Source: Burkholderiales bacterium (lineage in GTDB: Bacteria > Pseudomonadota > Gammaproteobacteria > Burkholderiales > Burkholderiaceae_C). Taken from it: a DNA stretch of 64,000 nt. The notes beneath the pieces were generated by a model, which saw nothing but the letters and a program-made list of their open reading frames with translations, had not been told where the DNA came from and made no database searches. Numbering within the stretch: position 1 is the first letter of the stretch; each line of letters opens with the position of its first letter. The DNA lies in contig JADJDV010000006.1 of assembly GCA_016702555.1 (NCBI GenBank), positions 682,001 to 746,000 of the forward strand. The letters run 5' to 3'. This document shows, piece after piece, positions 16,003 through 24,181 of this stretch. The position numbers were made by a program, and so were the translations under genes.

Positions 16003-17778
16003 TCATTCCGCCGCCAGATCATCCAGCAGCCGTTGCATGGCGCGCACCGCCAGTTCGATGTCGTCGGCGTGGGTGGATTCCAGCGGGTTGTGGCTGATGC
16101 CGGCGTTGCCGCCGCGCACGAACAGCATGGCCTGCGGCATCACCTCGTGCAGCTTCATGGCGTCGTGGCCGGCGCCGCTGGGCATACGGAAGAGGGGCAG
16201 GCCGAGCGATTCGACGGCGCGCTCCCAGCGCTGTTGCCACGCCGGGTCGCTGGGCGCGGCGCTGGCGCGCAGGGTTTCCTCCAGCGTGTAGGCCACGCCG
16301 CGGCGCTCGGCGATCTGCTTGATCTGTGCCAGCACGTCGGCGTCCAAGGCGTCGCGCTGCGCGTCCGTGGGCGCGCGCAAATCCAGGCTGAAGGCGCAGC
16401 GGCCGGGCACCACGTTGATGGAGCCGTTGGGCACTTGCAGCAAGCCCATGGTTGCTACCGAATCGCCATCCTGCGCAGCGCGTTGCTCGATGTACAGCGC
16501 CAGTTCGGCCGCGGCGCAGGCGGCGTCGCGCCGGCGGTCCATGGGCGTGGTGCCAGCGTGGCTGGCCTGGCCGATGAACTCGCCCAGGTAACGCACGCTG
16601 CCGTTGATCGAGGTGACGATGCCCAGCGGCAGGTTCAGCTCGTTCAGCACCGGGCCTTGCTCGATGTGCACTTCGACAAAGCCGAGGTAGCGCGACGGAT
16701 CGCGCTTGAGCTTGGGAATGTCGTCCATCGCCAGGCCCGCCTGCTGCATGGCCTGGCGCATGGTCACGCCGTCGGCGTCCTGCTGATCGAGCCAGGCGGG
16801 GTTGAATTGGCCGATCAGCGCGCCAGAGCCCAGGAACGTGGCCTTGTAGCGCTGGCCTTCTTCTTCCGCAAACCCGATCACCTCGATGTCGAAGGGCAGG
16901 CGGCGGCCCGCGCGGTGCAGCTCGCGCACGCACATCACGGGCACCGAGATGCCCAGGCGCCCGTCGTACTTGCCGCCATTGCGCACGGTGTCGAAGTGGC
17001 TGCCGGTCATCAACGTTTTGGCGTTCTCGAGCGCAGGATCAGCCCGATAGCGTCCAACGACGTTGCCCACCGCGTCCTGCGTCACCTCGTCAAAGCCCGC
17101 CTCGCGCATGGTCTGGCTGATGAAGGCCGCGCAGGCGCGGTGCGCGTCGGTCAGGTAGGTGACGGTGAGCTGGCCCGCCTCGGCAAAGCCGGGGTCGCTG
17201 TGCTGCGCCAGTTGCTCGTGCCAGTCCCACACCTCGTTGCCCAGCGCGGGATCGGCTGCGAACTTGTCGGCCAGGCGGATTTCGGCAATGCGGTGGATGT
17301 TGCGCAGCGCTTCAGCCCGCTCGAAATCGGGGTGGTTGGCCAGGCGCCGGGCAAAAGTGTCGATGATCTGCTGCTTGTTCAGCCCCGTGCCGCGCGGGCC
17401 GCGCACCGCCAGGATGAATGGGAAACCAAATCGTGCGTTGTAGTCGGCGTTGAGCTGCTGGATGCGCGCGAATTCCTCCGGCGTGCACTCGGTCAGGCCC
17501 GCCTTGCCTTGCTCGTTGGTCGATTCGGCAGTCAGCGTTTTCGCCACCATGGCCTTGCCGGCCAGCTCGGGGTGGGCGCGGATCAGGGCCAGGTGCTGCT
17601 CGGTCGTGCCGCGCGCCAGCACGTCGGCCATGGCGCGCTTGAGCTGGGCGAGCGACTTGAAGGGGCGCGCCTTCAGCGCCTCGGCGGCGATCCAGGGCGT
17701 GTGCTCGTACAGGCCATCCAGCATCTGCTCGGCTTCGGCGGCCGGCGCGGCGTTGAGTTGGTCGAGCGTGAGGGGCAT
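16003..17778 (-). CDS. Bifunctional OHCU decarboxylase / allantoate amidohydrolase
   Basis: A 591-aa fusion. Residues 1 to about 172 are a 2-oxo-4-hydroxy-4-carboxy-5-ureidoimidazoline decarboxylase (HPELAGK with the catalytic His at 69-75; ARFGFPFILAVRGP). From about 196 on it is an M20-type allantoate amidohydrolase: GSHFDTVRNGGKYDG (259-273), FAEEEGQRYKATFLGS, EVHIEQGPVL, and the C-terminal SGAGHDAM and SHNPLE. The two activities flank allantoinase in urate breakdown, and the allantoinase gene puuE is directly upstream. The ATG at 17778 has CAGGA six bases before it; the ATG at 17784 has no spacing for a ribosome binding site. Confidence 0.93.
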   Translation of the reverse strand: MPLTLDQLNAAPAAEAEQMLDGLYEHTPWIAAEALKARPFKSLAQLKRAMADVLARGTTEQHLALIRAHPELAGKAMVAKTLTAESTNEQGKAGLTECTPEEFARIQQLNADYNARFGFPFILAVRGPRGTGLNKQQIIDTFARRLANHPDFERAEALRNIHRIAEIRLADKFAADPALGNEVWDWHEQLAQHSDPGFAEAGQLTVTYLTDAHRACAAFISQTMREAGFDEVTQDAVGNVVGRYRADPALENAKTLMTGSHFDTVRNGGKYDGRLGISVPVMCVRELHRAGRRLPFDIEVIGFAEEEGQRYKATFLGSGALIGQFNPAWLDQQDADGVTMRQAMQQAGLAMDDIPKLKRDPSRYLGFVEVHIEQGPVLNELNLPLGIVTSINGSVRYLGEFIGQASHAGTTPMDRRRDAACAAAELALYIEQRAAQDGDSVATMGLLQVPNGSINVVPGRCAFSLDLRAPTDAQRDALDADVLAQIKQIAERRGVAYTLEETLRASAAPSDPAWQQRWERAVESLGLPLFRMPSGAGHDAMKLHEVMPQAMLFVRGGNAGISHNPLESTHADDIELAVRAMQRLLDDLAAE

Positions 17779-17780
17779 GG

Positions 17781-18737
17781 TCATTCCTGATGGGGGTGCG
17801 TGGCGATCCAGTGGCGCGCGATGTCGATGCGGCGGCACATCCACACGTCGTCGTGTGCCGCGATGTGGTCCAGAAAGCGCTGCAACGCCGTGATGCGCCC
17901 CGGCCGCCCCAGCAGGCGGCTGTGCATGCCGATGCTGAGCATCTTGGGCCGGTCGAGCCCCTGCGGGTCGCCCTCGGCGTACAGCGCATCGAAGCTGTCG
18001 CGCATGTAGGCAAAGAAGGGTTCGGCATGGCTGTAGCCCTGCGGCAGCGCAAAGCGCATGTCGTTGCAGTCCAGCGTGTAGGGCACCACCAGGTGCGGCA
18101 CTGCCGTGCCGTCGGTCTTGCGCACCTTCATCCAGAAGGGCAGGTCGTCGCCGTAGTAGTCGCTGTCGTACAGCAGGCGGCCATCGTCCACCACCAGACG
18201 GCGCGTGTTGGGGCTGTCGCGGCCGGTGTACCAGCCCACGGGCCGTTCACCGCTGAGCTCTTCTATGGTGTCCAGCGCCTCGGCCATGTGGGCGCGCTCG
18301 GTGGCTTCGTCGACGTTCTGGTAGTGGATCCATTTCAGGCCGTGGCAGGCAATCTCGTCACCGCGCTGCTGGAACACCTTCACCATCTCGGGGGTGCGGG
18401 CCAGCGCCGTGGCCACGCCGAACACCGTCAGCGGCCAGCCGCGCGCGTCGAACTCGCGCAGGATGCGCCACACGCCGGCGCGCGAGCCGTACTCGTAGAT
18501 GCCGTCCATGCTCATGTGGCGCGCCGGATAGGCGGCGGGGTTGAACAGCTCGCTGAGGAATTGTTCGCTGCCGGTGTCGCCGTGCAGCACATGGTTCTCG
18601 CCGCCTTCCTCGACGTTGAGCACGAACTGCACGGCAATGCGCGCGCCGCCGGGCCAGCGCGCGTGCGGCACGTCGCGGCCGTAGCCGGCCAGGTCGCGCG
18701 GGTAGGGGGCGGTGCTGTCGTAAATCGGCGTCGTCAT
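17781..18737 (-). CDS. puuE: Allantoinase PuuE (polysaccharide-deacetylase fold)
   Basis: A 318-aa metal-independent allantoinase that opens allantoin to allantoate. The family signature is clear: YDSTAPYPRDLAGYGRDVPHARWPGGARIAVQFVLNVEEGGE, the EYGSRAGVWR segment and EIACHGLKWIHYQ. It belongs to the NodB-like fold rather than the metallo-amidohydrolase allantoinases. Its ATG overlaps the stop codon of the GntR gene by four bases, and it ends directly before the fusion gene, so the three form one operon. Confidence 0.96.
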   Translation of the reverse strand: MTTPIYDSTAPYPRDLAGYGRDVPHARWPGGARIAVQFVLNVEEGGENHVLHGDTGSEQFLSELFNPAAYPARHMSMDGIYEYGSRAGVWRILREFDARGWPLTVFGVATALARTPEMVKVFQQRGDEIACHGLKWIHYQNVDEATERAHMAEALDTIEELSGERPVGWYTGRDSPNTRRLVVDDGRLLYDSDYYGDDLPFWMKVRKTDGTAVPHLVVPYTLDCNDMRFALPQGYSHAEPFFAYMRDSFDALYAEGDPQGLDRPKMLSIGMHSRLLGRPGRITALQRFLDHIAAHDDVWMCRRIDIARHWIATHPHQE

Positions 18738-19423
18738 GTCGGGGTCTCGGGCGTGAGGGATTGCAGTGCGGCTTTCAGGTCGTGCGTGGGCGCGGACGGG
18801 TGCAGATTCAGGCCGGCTTCCACGTGGGCGAGGTGGGCGCGCATCAGTTTGACCGCCTGCGTCAGCTTGCCGGTGGCAAAACAGTCCACCAGCGCGGCGT
18901 GTTCGGCGGAGGAGTCGTGCGCGGCGCGACTGCTCTGGTACATCAGTGTGACGAGGGCGCAGCGCGCCAGCAGGTCGCGCAGCACCTCGGCCAGCACGGT
19001 GTTGCCGATCAGCTCGGCCATGCGCACGTGGAAGTCGCCCAGCAACTCGGTGCGGCCGGCGACGTCGCCGCGCGCCACGGCGGCCTGCTCCTGCCGCACG
19101 TGGGCGCGCAGCGCCTCAATGCGCTCGGGCGTGGCGGCGCGCACGAAGGCGCGGGTGAGTTCGACTTCCAGCATGCGGCGCACCGCGAACACCTGGCGCG
19201 CTTCGTCGATCGAAGGGCTGGCGACGAAGGCGCCGCGCGACGGGGCCAGCCGCACCAGGCGCTTTTGCGAGAGCTGGAACAGCGCCTGGCGCACGAGGGT
19301 GCGCGAGACACCGAAATGATCGGCCAAGGCCTGCTCGGCCAGCTTGCTGCCGGCCTGCAGGCGGTGATCGACGATGGCGCGGGTGAGCGCCTGCACGATC
19401 ATGTCGGTGCTGGAGGCCTCCAT
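18734..19423 (-). CDS. GntR-family regulator (FCD type) of the purine-degradation cluster
   Basis: A 229-aa regulator. The winged HTH spans about residues 28-57 (LAEQALADHFGVSRTLVRQALFQLSQKRLV), followed by an all-helical FCD effector domain with the metal-binding candidates in DFHVRMAEL and the H of SSAEHAALV. It is the first gene of the operon with puuE and the fusion gene and diverges from uraH across 75 bp that contain a perfect palindrome. Local repression relieved by a purine-breakdown product is the likely scheme (inference). Confidence 0.9.
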   Translation of the reverse strand: MEASSTDMIVQALTRAIVDHRLQAGSKLAEQALADHFGVSRTLVRQALFQLSQKRLVRLAPSRGAFVASPSIDEARQVFAVRRMLEVELTRAFVRAATPERIEALRAHVRQEQAAVARGDVAGRTELLGDFHVRMAELIGNTVLAEVLRDLLARCALVTLMYQSSRAAHDSSAEHAALVDCFATGKLTQAVKLMRAHLAHVEAGLNLHPSAPTHDLKAALQSLTPETPT

Positions 19424-19450
19424 GGTGTGCCATCATAGGCACAAGCGGGG

Positions 19451-19466
19451 AAACTGTATGCAGTTT
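19451..19466. promoter_or_regulatory. Palindromic operator between the GntR gene and uraH
   Basis: AAACTG-TATG-CAGTTT is a perfect inverted repeat of six-base arms with a four-base centre, in the 75-bp region shared by the two divergent genes. Size and position suit a GntR/FCD dimer site and would let one protein control both directions. Confidence 0.6.
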
Positions 19467-19498
19467 TGTGGACAAACACTCAGGAAAGGAGCTTGGCG

Positions 19499-19852
19499 AT
19501 GGGCCTGAGCACGCACGTTCTCGACACCATGCACGGCACGCCGGCGGCCGGTATGACGGTGGCGCTGTACCAGACGCAGGGCGAGCGCGCCACGCTGGTC
19601 AAGCGTTTCACGCTCAACGTCGACGGGCGCAACCCTGACGGGCCGCTGATGGACGATGCCAGCCTGCGGCCCGGCACCTACCGGCTGGCGTTCGAGGTGG
19701 CGGCGTACTTTCGCGCGCGCGGCGTGGCGCTGCCGCAGCCGCCGTTCCTGGACGTGGTGAACCTGGACTTCGGCATCGCCCACGCCGATCAACACTACCA
19801 CGTGCCGCTGCTGTGCAGCCCCTGGAGTTATTCGACCTACCGTGGCTCGTAG
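19499..19852 (+). CDS. uraH: 5-hydroxyisourate hydrolase
   Basis: A 117-aa transthyretin-like enzyme that hydrolyses 5-hydroxyisourate, the product of urate oxidation, to OHCU. The N-terminal LSTHVLDTMHGTPAAGM and the C-terminal YRGS tetrapeptide are the two diagnostic motifs; catalytic His and Arg residues (THV, VDGRNPDGPL) are present. An AAAGGAG site precedes the ATG at 19499. It diverges from the GntR gene. Confidence 0.96.
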   Translation: MGLSTHVLDTMHGTPAAGMTVALYQTQGERATLVKRFTLNVDGRNPDGPLMDDASLRPGTYRLAFEVAAYFRARGVALPQPPFLDVVNLDFGIAHADQHYHVPLLCSPWSYSTYRGS

Positions 19853-19859
19853 CGCGGCT

Positions 19860-19981
19860 CTTTCTCCACGCAAGTCAAAAGGCCGCGGAGCAGGCCATGC
19901 GGGAACGCCGCGCTCGGGGGCTCCCCGAGCGCCAGCGTTGTCCCCCTTCGGGGGAAGGCGCGCAGCGCCTCAGGGGGAGCG
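19860..19981. repeat. Family B repeat, copy 1
   Basis: About 120 bp containing GCGGAGCAGGCCATGCGGG, a CTCGGGGGCTCCCCGAG hairpin, and CCCCCTTCGGGGG followed by GCGCGCAGCGCCTCAGGGGG. In inverse orientation it aligns with the copies at 35367 and 58488. It lies between uraH and the convergent TonB-like gene. Confidence 0.75.
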
Positions 19982-20563
19982 TCAATCCTGCCCTTCGGTC
20001 AGCGTGTCGAGCTGCCACTTGCCGCTCTTGTGCCACAGCCAAGTGTCGGTGTAGATCAGCCCGCCCACGCGCGCCGGGGGCGGGAACGGCTCGGCCGCGC
20101 GCACCAGGCGTTCGATCTGGCGCATCACCTCGGGCGCGTGGCTGGGCGCGCGCATCCAGCTGATGGTGCCCACGCGGCCCTGGCCGTCGACATGCACTTG
20201 CAGCACGCCGATGGCGTACAGCAGCGGCGGCATGCGGCCCTGGTAGATGCTGCCCAGGTTCAGGCTGTAGAGGTGGCGCGCGGCGTCCTTGCGGTAGGCG
20301 CGGGCGGTGGCGGCGTCCGACGCCTCGGGCACCGGCACCGGGCGCGCCGACGACTGGCCGGCGGCCGGGCGCACGCGCCGGCGCGGCTTGATCGACCGGG
20401 CCGGGCTTTTGCTGGCGTTCTTGCTCGCCGTCGATGGTCGCTTGGTCGCGGCGTCGGCGGCCGGCGCTGGCAGGCTGATCAGCAGCGCGGCCAGCGCGCC
20501 GGTGGCAAGCGCCAGGCTGCGGCCAGCGAGGTGGCTTCCGGTGCGGGCGGTGAGGGGGTTCAA
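19982..20563 (-). CDS. Exported protein with TonB C-terminal-like domain
   Basis: A 193-aa protein with an N-terminal signal/anchor (SLALATGALAALLISLPAPAADA), a basic Ser/Lys/Pro/Arg linker, and a C-terminal segment (AIGVLQVHVDGQGRVGTISWMRAPSHAPEVMRQIERLVRAAEPFPPP) that resembles the TonB C-terminal domain. No ExbB/ExbD neighbours exist, so energy transduction is not implied. I chose the TTG at 20563 because AGGAG lies five bases before it; in-frame starts farther upstream have no ribosome binding site and overlap the predicted promoter. Confidence 0.65.
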   Translation of the reverse strand: MNPLTARTGSHLAGRSLALATGALAALLISLPAPAADAATKRPSTASKNASKSPARSIKPRRRVRPAAGQSSARPVPVPEASDAATARAYRKDAARHLYSLNLGSIYQGRMPPLLYAIGVLQVHVDGQGRVGTISWMRAPSHAPEVMRQIERLVRAAEPFPPPARVGGLIYTDTWLWHKSGKWQLDTLTEGQD

Positions 20564-20588
20564 GCGGGCTCCTGTCGTGCGGCGGCAT

Positions 20589-20617
20589 ACTGTCCGCATC
20601 GCCCGCCCGTTTGTCAA
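20589..20617 (-). promoter_or_regulatory. Predicted promoter of the TonB-like gene
   Basis: A perfect -35 TTGACA and a weak -10 GACAGT are 17 bp apart on the minus strand, about 26 bp before the TTG start. The -35 overlaps the start region of xdhC on the other strand. Confidence 0.4.
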
Positions 20618-20625
20618 TCGGAGTC

Positions 20626-21441
20626 TTGAGCCGCGTGCCTGATCTCGAGGATTTTCTGCAACGCCTGCGCGCGGCCGATGCCGTGCTGGTCACGGTGGCG
20701 CGCGCTGAAGGGTCGACGCCGCGCGAGCCGGGCGCCTGGATGGCGGTGTTTGAAGACGCCGTGGTCGGCAGCATCGGCGGCGGCCATCTGGAGTGGCAGG
20801 CCATCGCGCACGCGCGCCAGTGCCTGACGGCAGGAGCGGCCGATGCGGCGCCACGCCGCTGCGCGCTGGGACCGAGTCTGGGGCAGTGCTGCGGCGGCGT
20901 GGTGCACCTGGGCTTCGAATTGGCTGGTGCGCGCGATGGCGCCGCGCTGCGGCAGCGGCTGGCGCGTGCGGGCACGCCGGTGGCGCTGTTCGGCGGCGGC
21001 CATGTGGGCCACGCCATCGTGCGACTGGTCGCCGAGCTGCCGTTTTCCCTGCACTGGATCGACAGCCGCGACGAGGTGTTTCCGGATCAGGTGCCGGCCC
21101 ACGTGCGCTGCGAGCACTCCGAGCCGGTGCAGGCGGCGGTGCGCACGCTGGCGCCAGGCAGCCGGGTGCTGATCATGAGTTTCAGCCACGCCGAGGATCT
21201 GGAGATCGTCGCCGCCTGCCTGCGGCGCCAGCGCGAGCGGGCCGATCTGCCCTTCATCGGTCTGATCGGCAGCAAGACCAAGTGGGCCACTTTTCGCCAC
21301 CGACTGCGCGAACGCGGCTTCGATGCACAGGAACTGGCCGCCGTGACCTCACCCATCGGCGTGCCGGGCATCGCCGGCAAGCAGCCGGCGGTGATTGCCC
21401 TGTCGACCGTGGCGCAGCTGCTGCAGACCGTGCCGCCATGA
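20626..21441 (+). CDS. xdhC: Xanthine dehydrogenase accessory protein XdhC
   Basis: About 271 aa. XdhC proteins bind molybdenum cofactor, help add its terminal sulfur and insert it into xanthine dehydrogenase. The N-terminal domain has VTVARAEGSTPREPGAWMAVF and SIGGGHLEW with LGPSLGQCCGG; the C-terminal Rossmann domain begins FGGGHVGHAIV and contains FIGLIGSKTKWA. The structural genes xdhA/xdhB are not in this window. The start is uncertain: TTG at 20626 (GGAG two bases upstream) or GTG at 20635 are both possible. Confidence 0.93.
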   Translation: MSRVPDLEDFLQRLRAADAVLVTVARAEGSTPREPGAWMAVFEDAVVGSIGGGHLEWQAIAHARQCLTAGAADAAPRRCALGPSLGQCCGGVVHLGFELAGARDGAALRQRLARAGTPVALFGGGHVGHAIVRLVAELPFSLHWIDSRDEVFPDQVPAHVRCEHSEPVQAAVRTLAPGSRVLIMSFSHAEDLEIVAACLRRQRERADLPFIGLIGSKTKWATFRHRLRERGFDAQELAAVTSPIGVPGIAGKQPAVIALSTVAQLLQTVPP

Positions 21442-21481
21442 CGACGGCGCCCGCGGGCGCCGTGTCGGTGGCAGGCCGGGC

Positions 21482-21640
21482 TCAGCCCTGGTGCGGGCGC
21501 TTGCCGGGGTTCTTCTTGCTGCGGGTGTGGGTGCCGCGCTCCAGACTGCTCTTCTGGCCTGCGCCCTGCTTCAGGCGGGGTGCGCCGGGCAGCGGCGGCG
21601 TGGCCTTGCGCATGGCTTCGGTGACGAGTTTGTTGCCCAT
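21482..21640 (-). CDS. Small basic protein of unknown function
   Basis: A 52-aa reading frame starting MGNKLVTEAMRKATPPLPG and ending in a Lys/Arg/Pro-rich tail (THTRSKKNPGKRPHQG). GAGGATC lies eight bases before the ATG, and the 40-bp gap to xdhC is compatible with a separate gene. I do not recognise the family. It has no signal peptide, no Cys and no membrane segment; the strong positive charge would allow nucleic-acid binding. Coding status is plausible but unproven. Confidence 0.5.
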   Translation of the reverse strand: MGNKLVTEAMRKATPPLPGAPRLKQGAGQKSSLERGTHTRSKKNPGKRPHQG

Positions 21641-21935
21641 GATGTGATCCTCTGATCCTTGATGAAGGGGCCGTCGCTCACGCGGCGGCAAACCCGCTAT
21701 TTTCCACGATTTCTGGCGCACGGGGTGGACTGCCTCCCGGGGCCAGCGGGCAGCGTCATGGACCATGGCCGGCACGCGCCGGCCGTCGCGTGACGATTTG
21801 ACACTACACTTTGCGCGGATCGCAGCGGTGCCCCGGGGCCGCGCTCCGGTGGCGGAGCACAGGCCCGATGCGCGATCGCCCTGGAACGGCTTGCAGCGCC
21901 CGCGGTGGCGAGTCGGATGGAAAGGCCATGGATCG
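21641..21935. other. Non-coding gap before puuD
   Basis: A 295-bp region between the small basic gene and puuD that should hold both divergent promoters. I see no convincing promoter pair, hairpin or repeat family member here; reading frames that cross it are low-complexity extensions of puuD. Confidence 0.4.
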
Positions 21936-23150
21936 ATGGAAGCCTATCTGCTGGACTGGGCCAATCTGCTGTTGCGCTGGCTGCACGTCATCGTCGCGAT
22001 CGCGTGGATTGGCTCCTCGTTCTATTTCGTGTTTCTTGACAGCAACCTGCTGGCACCGACCGCCGAGGACCTGAAGGACAAGGGTGTGGACGGCGCCATG
22101 TGGGCGGTGCACGGCGGGGGCTTCTACCACCCGCAGAAATACATGGTGGCGCCCAAGGGCGGCATCGACAGCAAGCTGCACTGGTTCTACTGGGAAAGCT
22201 ATTCCACCTGGTTGTCGGGCTTCGCGCTGTTCGCCGTGCTGTACCTGTGGAACGCCAGTGCCTTCCTGATTGACAAGCAGGTGCTCGACTGGTCGCCGGT
22301 GGCGGCGGGCTTCACGGCGGTGGGCCTGCTGGCGGCGTTCTGGTTCATCTACGACGCCATCTGCCGCGTCTTCGGCTTCAGGCCCCACGGCGAGCGCATC
22401 GTCGCCGCGCTGCTGCTGGGGGTGGTGGCGCTGGCCTGCTGGCTGGCCACACACCTGTTCTCGGGCCGCGCGGCCTTCCTGATCGTCGGCGCGATGCTGG
22501 CCACGGCCATGAGCGCCAACGTGTTCTTCTGGATCATTCCCGGCCAGCGCAAGGTGGTCGCGGCCATGACCAGCGGCCGGCCCTACGACGCCGACGCGTT
22601 GGCGATCCACGGCAAGCGCGGCAAGCAGCGCAGCGTGCACAACACCTACTTCACGCTGCCGGTGCTCATCGCCATGATCAGCAACCACTACGGCTTTCTC
22701 ACCAGCCACCCGCAGCGCTGGCTGGTGCTGTTCCTGCTGATGCTGGCGGGCGCGCTGATTCGCCAGTTCTTCGTGCAGCGGCACGGCTGGCACCTGGGGC
22801 GCGCGCGCCATCCCTGGCCCTACGCCGCGCTGGGTGTGGCGCTGCTGCTGGGCCTGGTGGCCTGGCTGCGCCCGGCGCCCGCGCCGGCCGCGGCGGCACT
22901 GCAGGCGCAGGTGGGCTATGCCGAACTCAAGCCGGTGATCGAGCAGCGCTGCCAGTCCTGCCACGGTGCGGCGGTGCAAATGAAGAACCTGCGGCTCGAC
23001 TCGCAGGCCTTGCTTGAGCAGCACGCGCAAATGGTCTACCAGCAGGTGGTGGTGACGAAGATCATGCCGCTGTCCAACGCGACGCAGATGACCGACGCTG
23101 AGCGGGCGCTGGTGGCGCGCTGGTTCGAGGGCCAGGGCGCGGCGAAATAA
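21936..23150 (+). CDS. puuD: Membrane urate oxidase (urate hydroxylase) PuuD with cytochrome c domain
   Basis: A 404-aa protein with about eight to nine membrane helices from residue 12 (LLRWLHVIVAIAWIGSSFYFVFLDS) and conserved HWFYWESYSTW and ANVFFWIIPGQRK motifs. After residue 325 a cytochrome c domain has the heme motif CQSCH (339-343) and a likely Met ligand in KIMPLSN. This class oxidises urate to 5-hydroxyisourate and passes electrons to the respiratory chain instead of making H2O2. It feeds UraH and the rest of the cluster. The ATG at 21936 (MEAYLLDWANLL) is the usual start. Confidence 0.94.
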   Translation: MEAYLLDWANLLLRWLHVIVAIAWIGSSFYFVFLDSNLLAPTAEDLKDKGVDGAMWAVHGGGFYHPQKYMVAPKGGIDSKLHWFYWESYSTWLSGFALFAVLYLWNASAFLIDKQVLDWSPVAAGFTAVGLLAAFWFIYDAICRVFGFRPHGERIVAALLLGVVALACWLATHLFSGRAAFLIVGAMLATAMSANVFFWIIPGQRKVVAAMTSGRPYDADALAIHGKRGKQRSVHNTYFTLPVLIAMISNHYGFLTSHPQRWLVLFLLMLAGALIRQFFVQRHGWHLGRARHPWPYAALGVALLLGLVAWLRPAPAPAAAALQAQVGYAELKPVIEQRCQSCHGAAVQMKNLRLDSQALLEQHAQMVYQQVVVTKIMPLSNATQMTDAERALVARWFEGQGAAK

Positions 23151-23176
23151 AACCCGCCGGCCGAAGCGTCGGCGGG
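23145..23176 (-). terminator. Terminator of the DUF697-like gene
   Basis: On the minus strand the stem CCCGCCG/CGGCGGG with a ten-base loop is followed by TTTTATTT. It lies 28 bp past the stop at 23205 and overlaps the last codons of convergent puuD. Confidence 0.55.
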
Positions 23177-23204
23177 CGGGCGTTCCAGGTGTGCGGTCGG
23201 GCGA

Positions 23205-23786
23205 TCAAGCCGTGGCCGGATCGGCACCCGCGCGCGCCTCGCCGTGTTGCGGGTGCTCGCCCGCGTCGGTGACGGCATCCGCGGGCGCCGGCAAGGCCAG
23301 GGGCGCGGCCAGCGCCACGCGCACGCAGTCGCGGATGTGCTGCTCGCCCAGGTACTGCAGCGCCGCGTAGCCCAGCGCGCCCGACACCAGCTGTCCGGCA
23401 ATCGGCACGTACTTGGCGGCTTGCGCGGTGGTCAGTCGCATGCCCAGCAGCTTGGCGAAGCGCAGCACCAGCCCGCGCGTGACCACGCGCCCGACCAGCA
23501 CCGAGCCGACCATGCCGATGGCTTTTTGCACGCGCTCTTTTTCGCGTGCGTCGAGCTTGGCGATCTGGTGCGGCGCCAGGCCGAACTCGGCGTTGATCTT
23601 GGGCAGCAGCTGCGTCAGCATGGCCGCATCGGCCGCCCAGTCCAGGCCGGGCAGCGGCACGGCGCCGGCCACGCCGGCGACCAGCGCGCGCTTGCGCAGC
23701 ATCTGGCGGCTGCGCAGCACGGCCTGCTCCAGCCGCGTGTGGCCGTGGGCCAGCGCCAGTGCGTCGGGTGGGGCGATCTTGGCCAT
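23205..23786 (-). CDS. Membrane-associated protein, DUF697-like
   Basis: A 193-aa protein. The middle part (RALVAGVAGAVPLPGLDWAADAAMLTQLLPKINAEFGL, then VLRFAKLLGMRLTTAQAAKYVPIAGQLVSGALGYAALQYLGEQHI) has the pattern of two hydrophobic hairpins with Pro/Gly turns seen in DUF697 (the C-terminal part of YcjF and some GTPases). No GTPase domain is present. The C-terminus is Pro/Ala-rich and disordered. The family call is tentative; function unknown. It has its own terminator and precedes nothing obvious. Confidence 0.7.
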   Translation of the reverse strand: MAKIAPPDALALAHGHTRLEQAVLRSRQMLRKRALVAGVAGAVPLPGLDWAADAAMLTQLLPKINAEFGLAPHQIAKLDAREKERVQKAIGMVGSVLVGRVVTRGLVLRFAKLLGMRLTTAQAAKYVPIAGQLVSGALGYAALQYLGEQHIRDCVRVALAAPLALPAPADAVTDAGEHPQHGEARAGADPATA

Positions 23787-23827
23787 AGGGCTGCCGGTTC
23801 GTGTGCGAGTGCCCGCGGGTGCGGCGC

Positions 23828-24067
23828 TCAGCCCTTCCTGGTGATCATGCCGTAGAGCCACAGCACCACGATGGCGCCGATCACGGAAGCGATCCAGCCG
23901 ACCGCGCCCGAATAGCCCAGCGCCTGCATGATCAGGCCCGCCGCCAGGGCGCCGACGATGCCCAGGATGGTGGTCATGATGAAGCCCATGCTCTGGTTGC
24001 CGGGCATGATGGCGCGCGCGATCAGGCCCACGATGAAGCCGACGATGATGGTGACGATGATGCCCAC
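23828..24067 (-). CDS. GlsB/YeaQ/YmgE family small membrane protein
   Basis: A 79-aa protein of three hydrophobic helices with the family pattern GFIVGLIARAIMPGNQSMGFIMTTILGIVGALAAG and a short basic end (MITRKG). Members are called stress-response or transglycosylase-associated proteins, but no enzyme activity is established. GTG at 24067 is taken as start because AGGAG lies seven bases before it; the upstream frame has no ribosome binding site. Confidence 0.88.
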   Translation of the reverse strand: MGIIVTIIVGFIVGLIARAIMPGNQSMGFIMTTILGIVGALAAGLIMQALGYSGAVGWIASVIGAIVVLWLYGMITRKG

Positions 24068-24181
24068 GAGAGTTCTCCTGCCGAAGCGGTAATGAGTGAC
24101 AGGCGGCACTTTAACCGCGCTTGACCGCTCGGCGAGGCACGTTGGCGCAAGTTGCGGTGTTGGCCTACAGGACCGGTGGGC

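Noticed and set aside
14671..17790. A 1039-codon plus-strand open frame
   Set aside because: It lies opposite the M20 peptidase and the purine-degradation fusion; composition is typical of antisense reading in GC-rich DNA.
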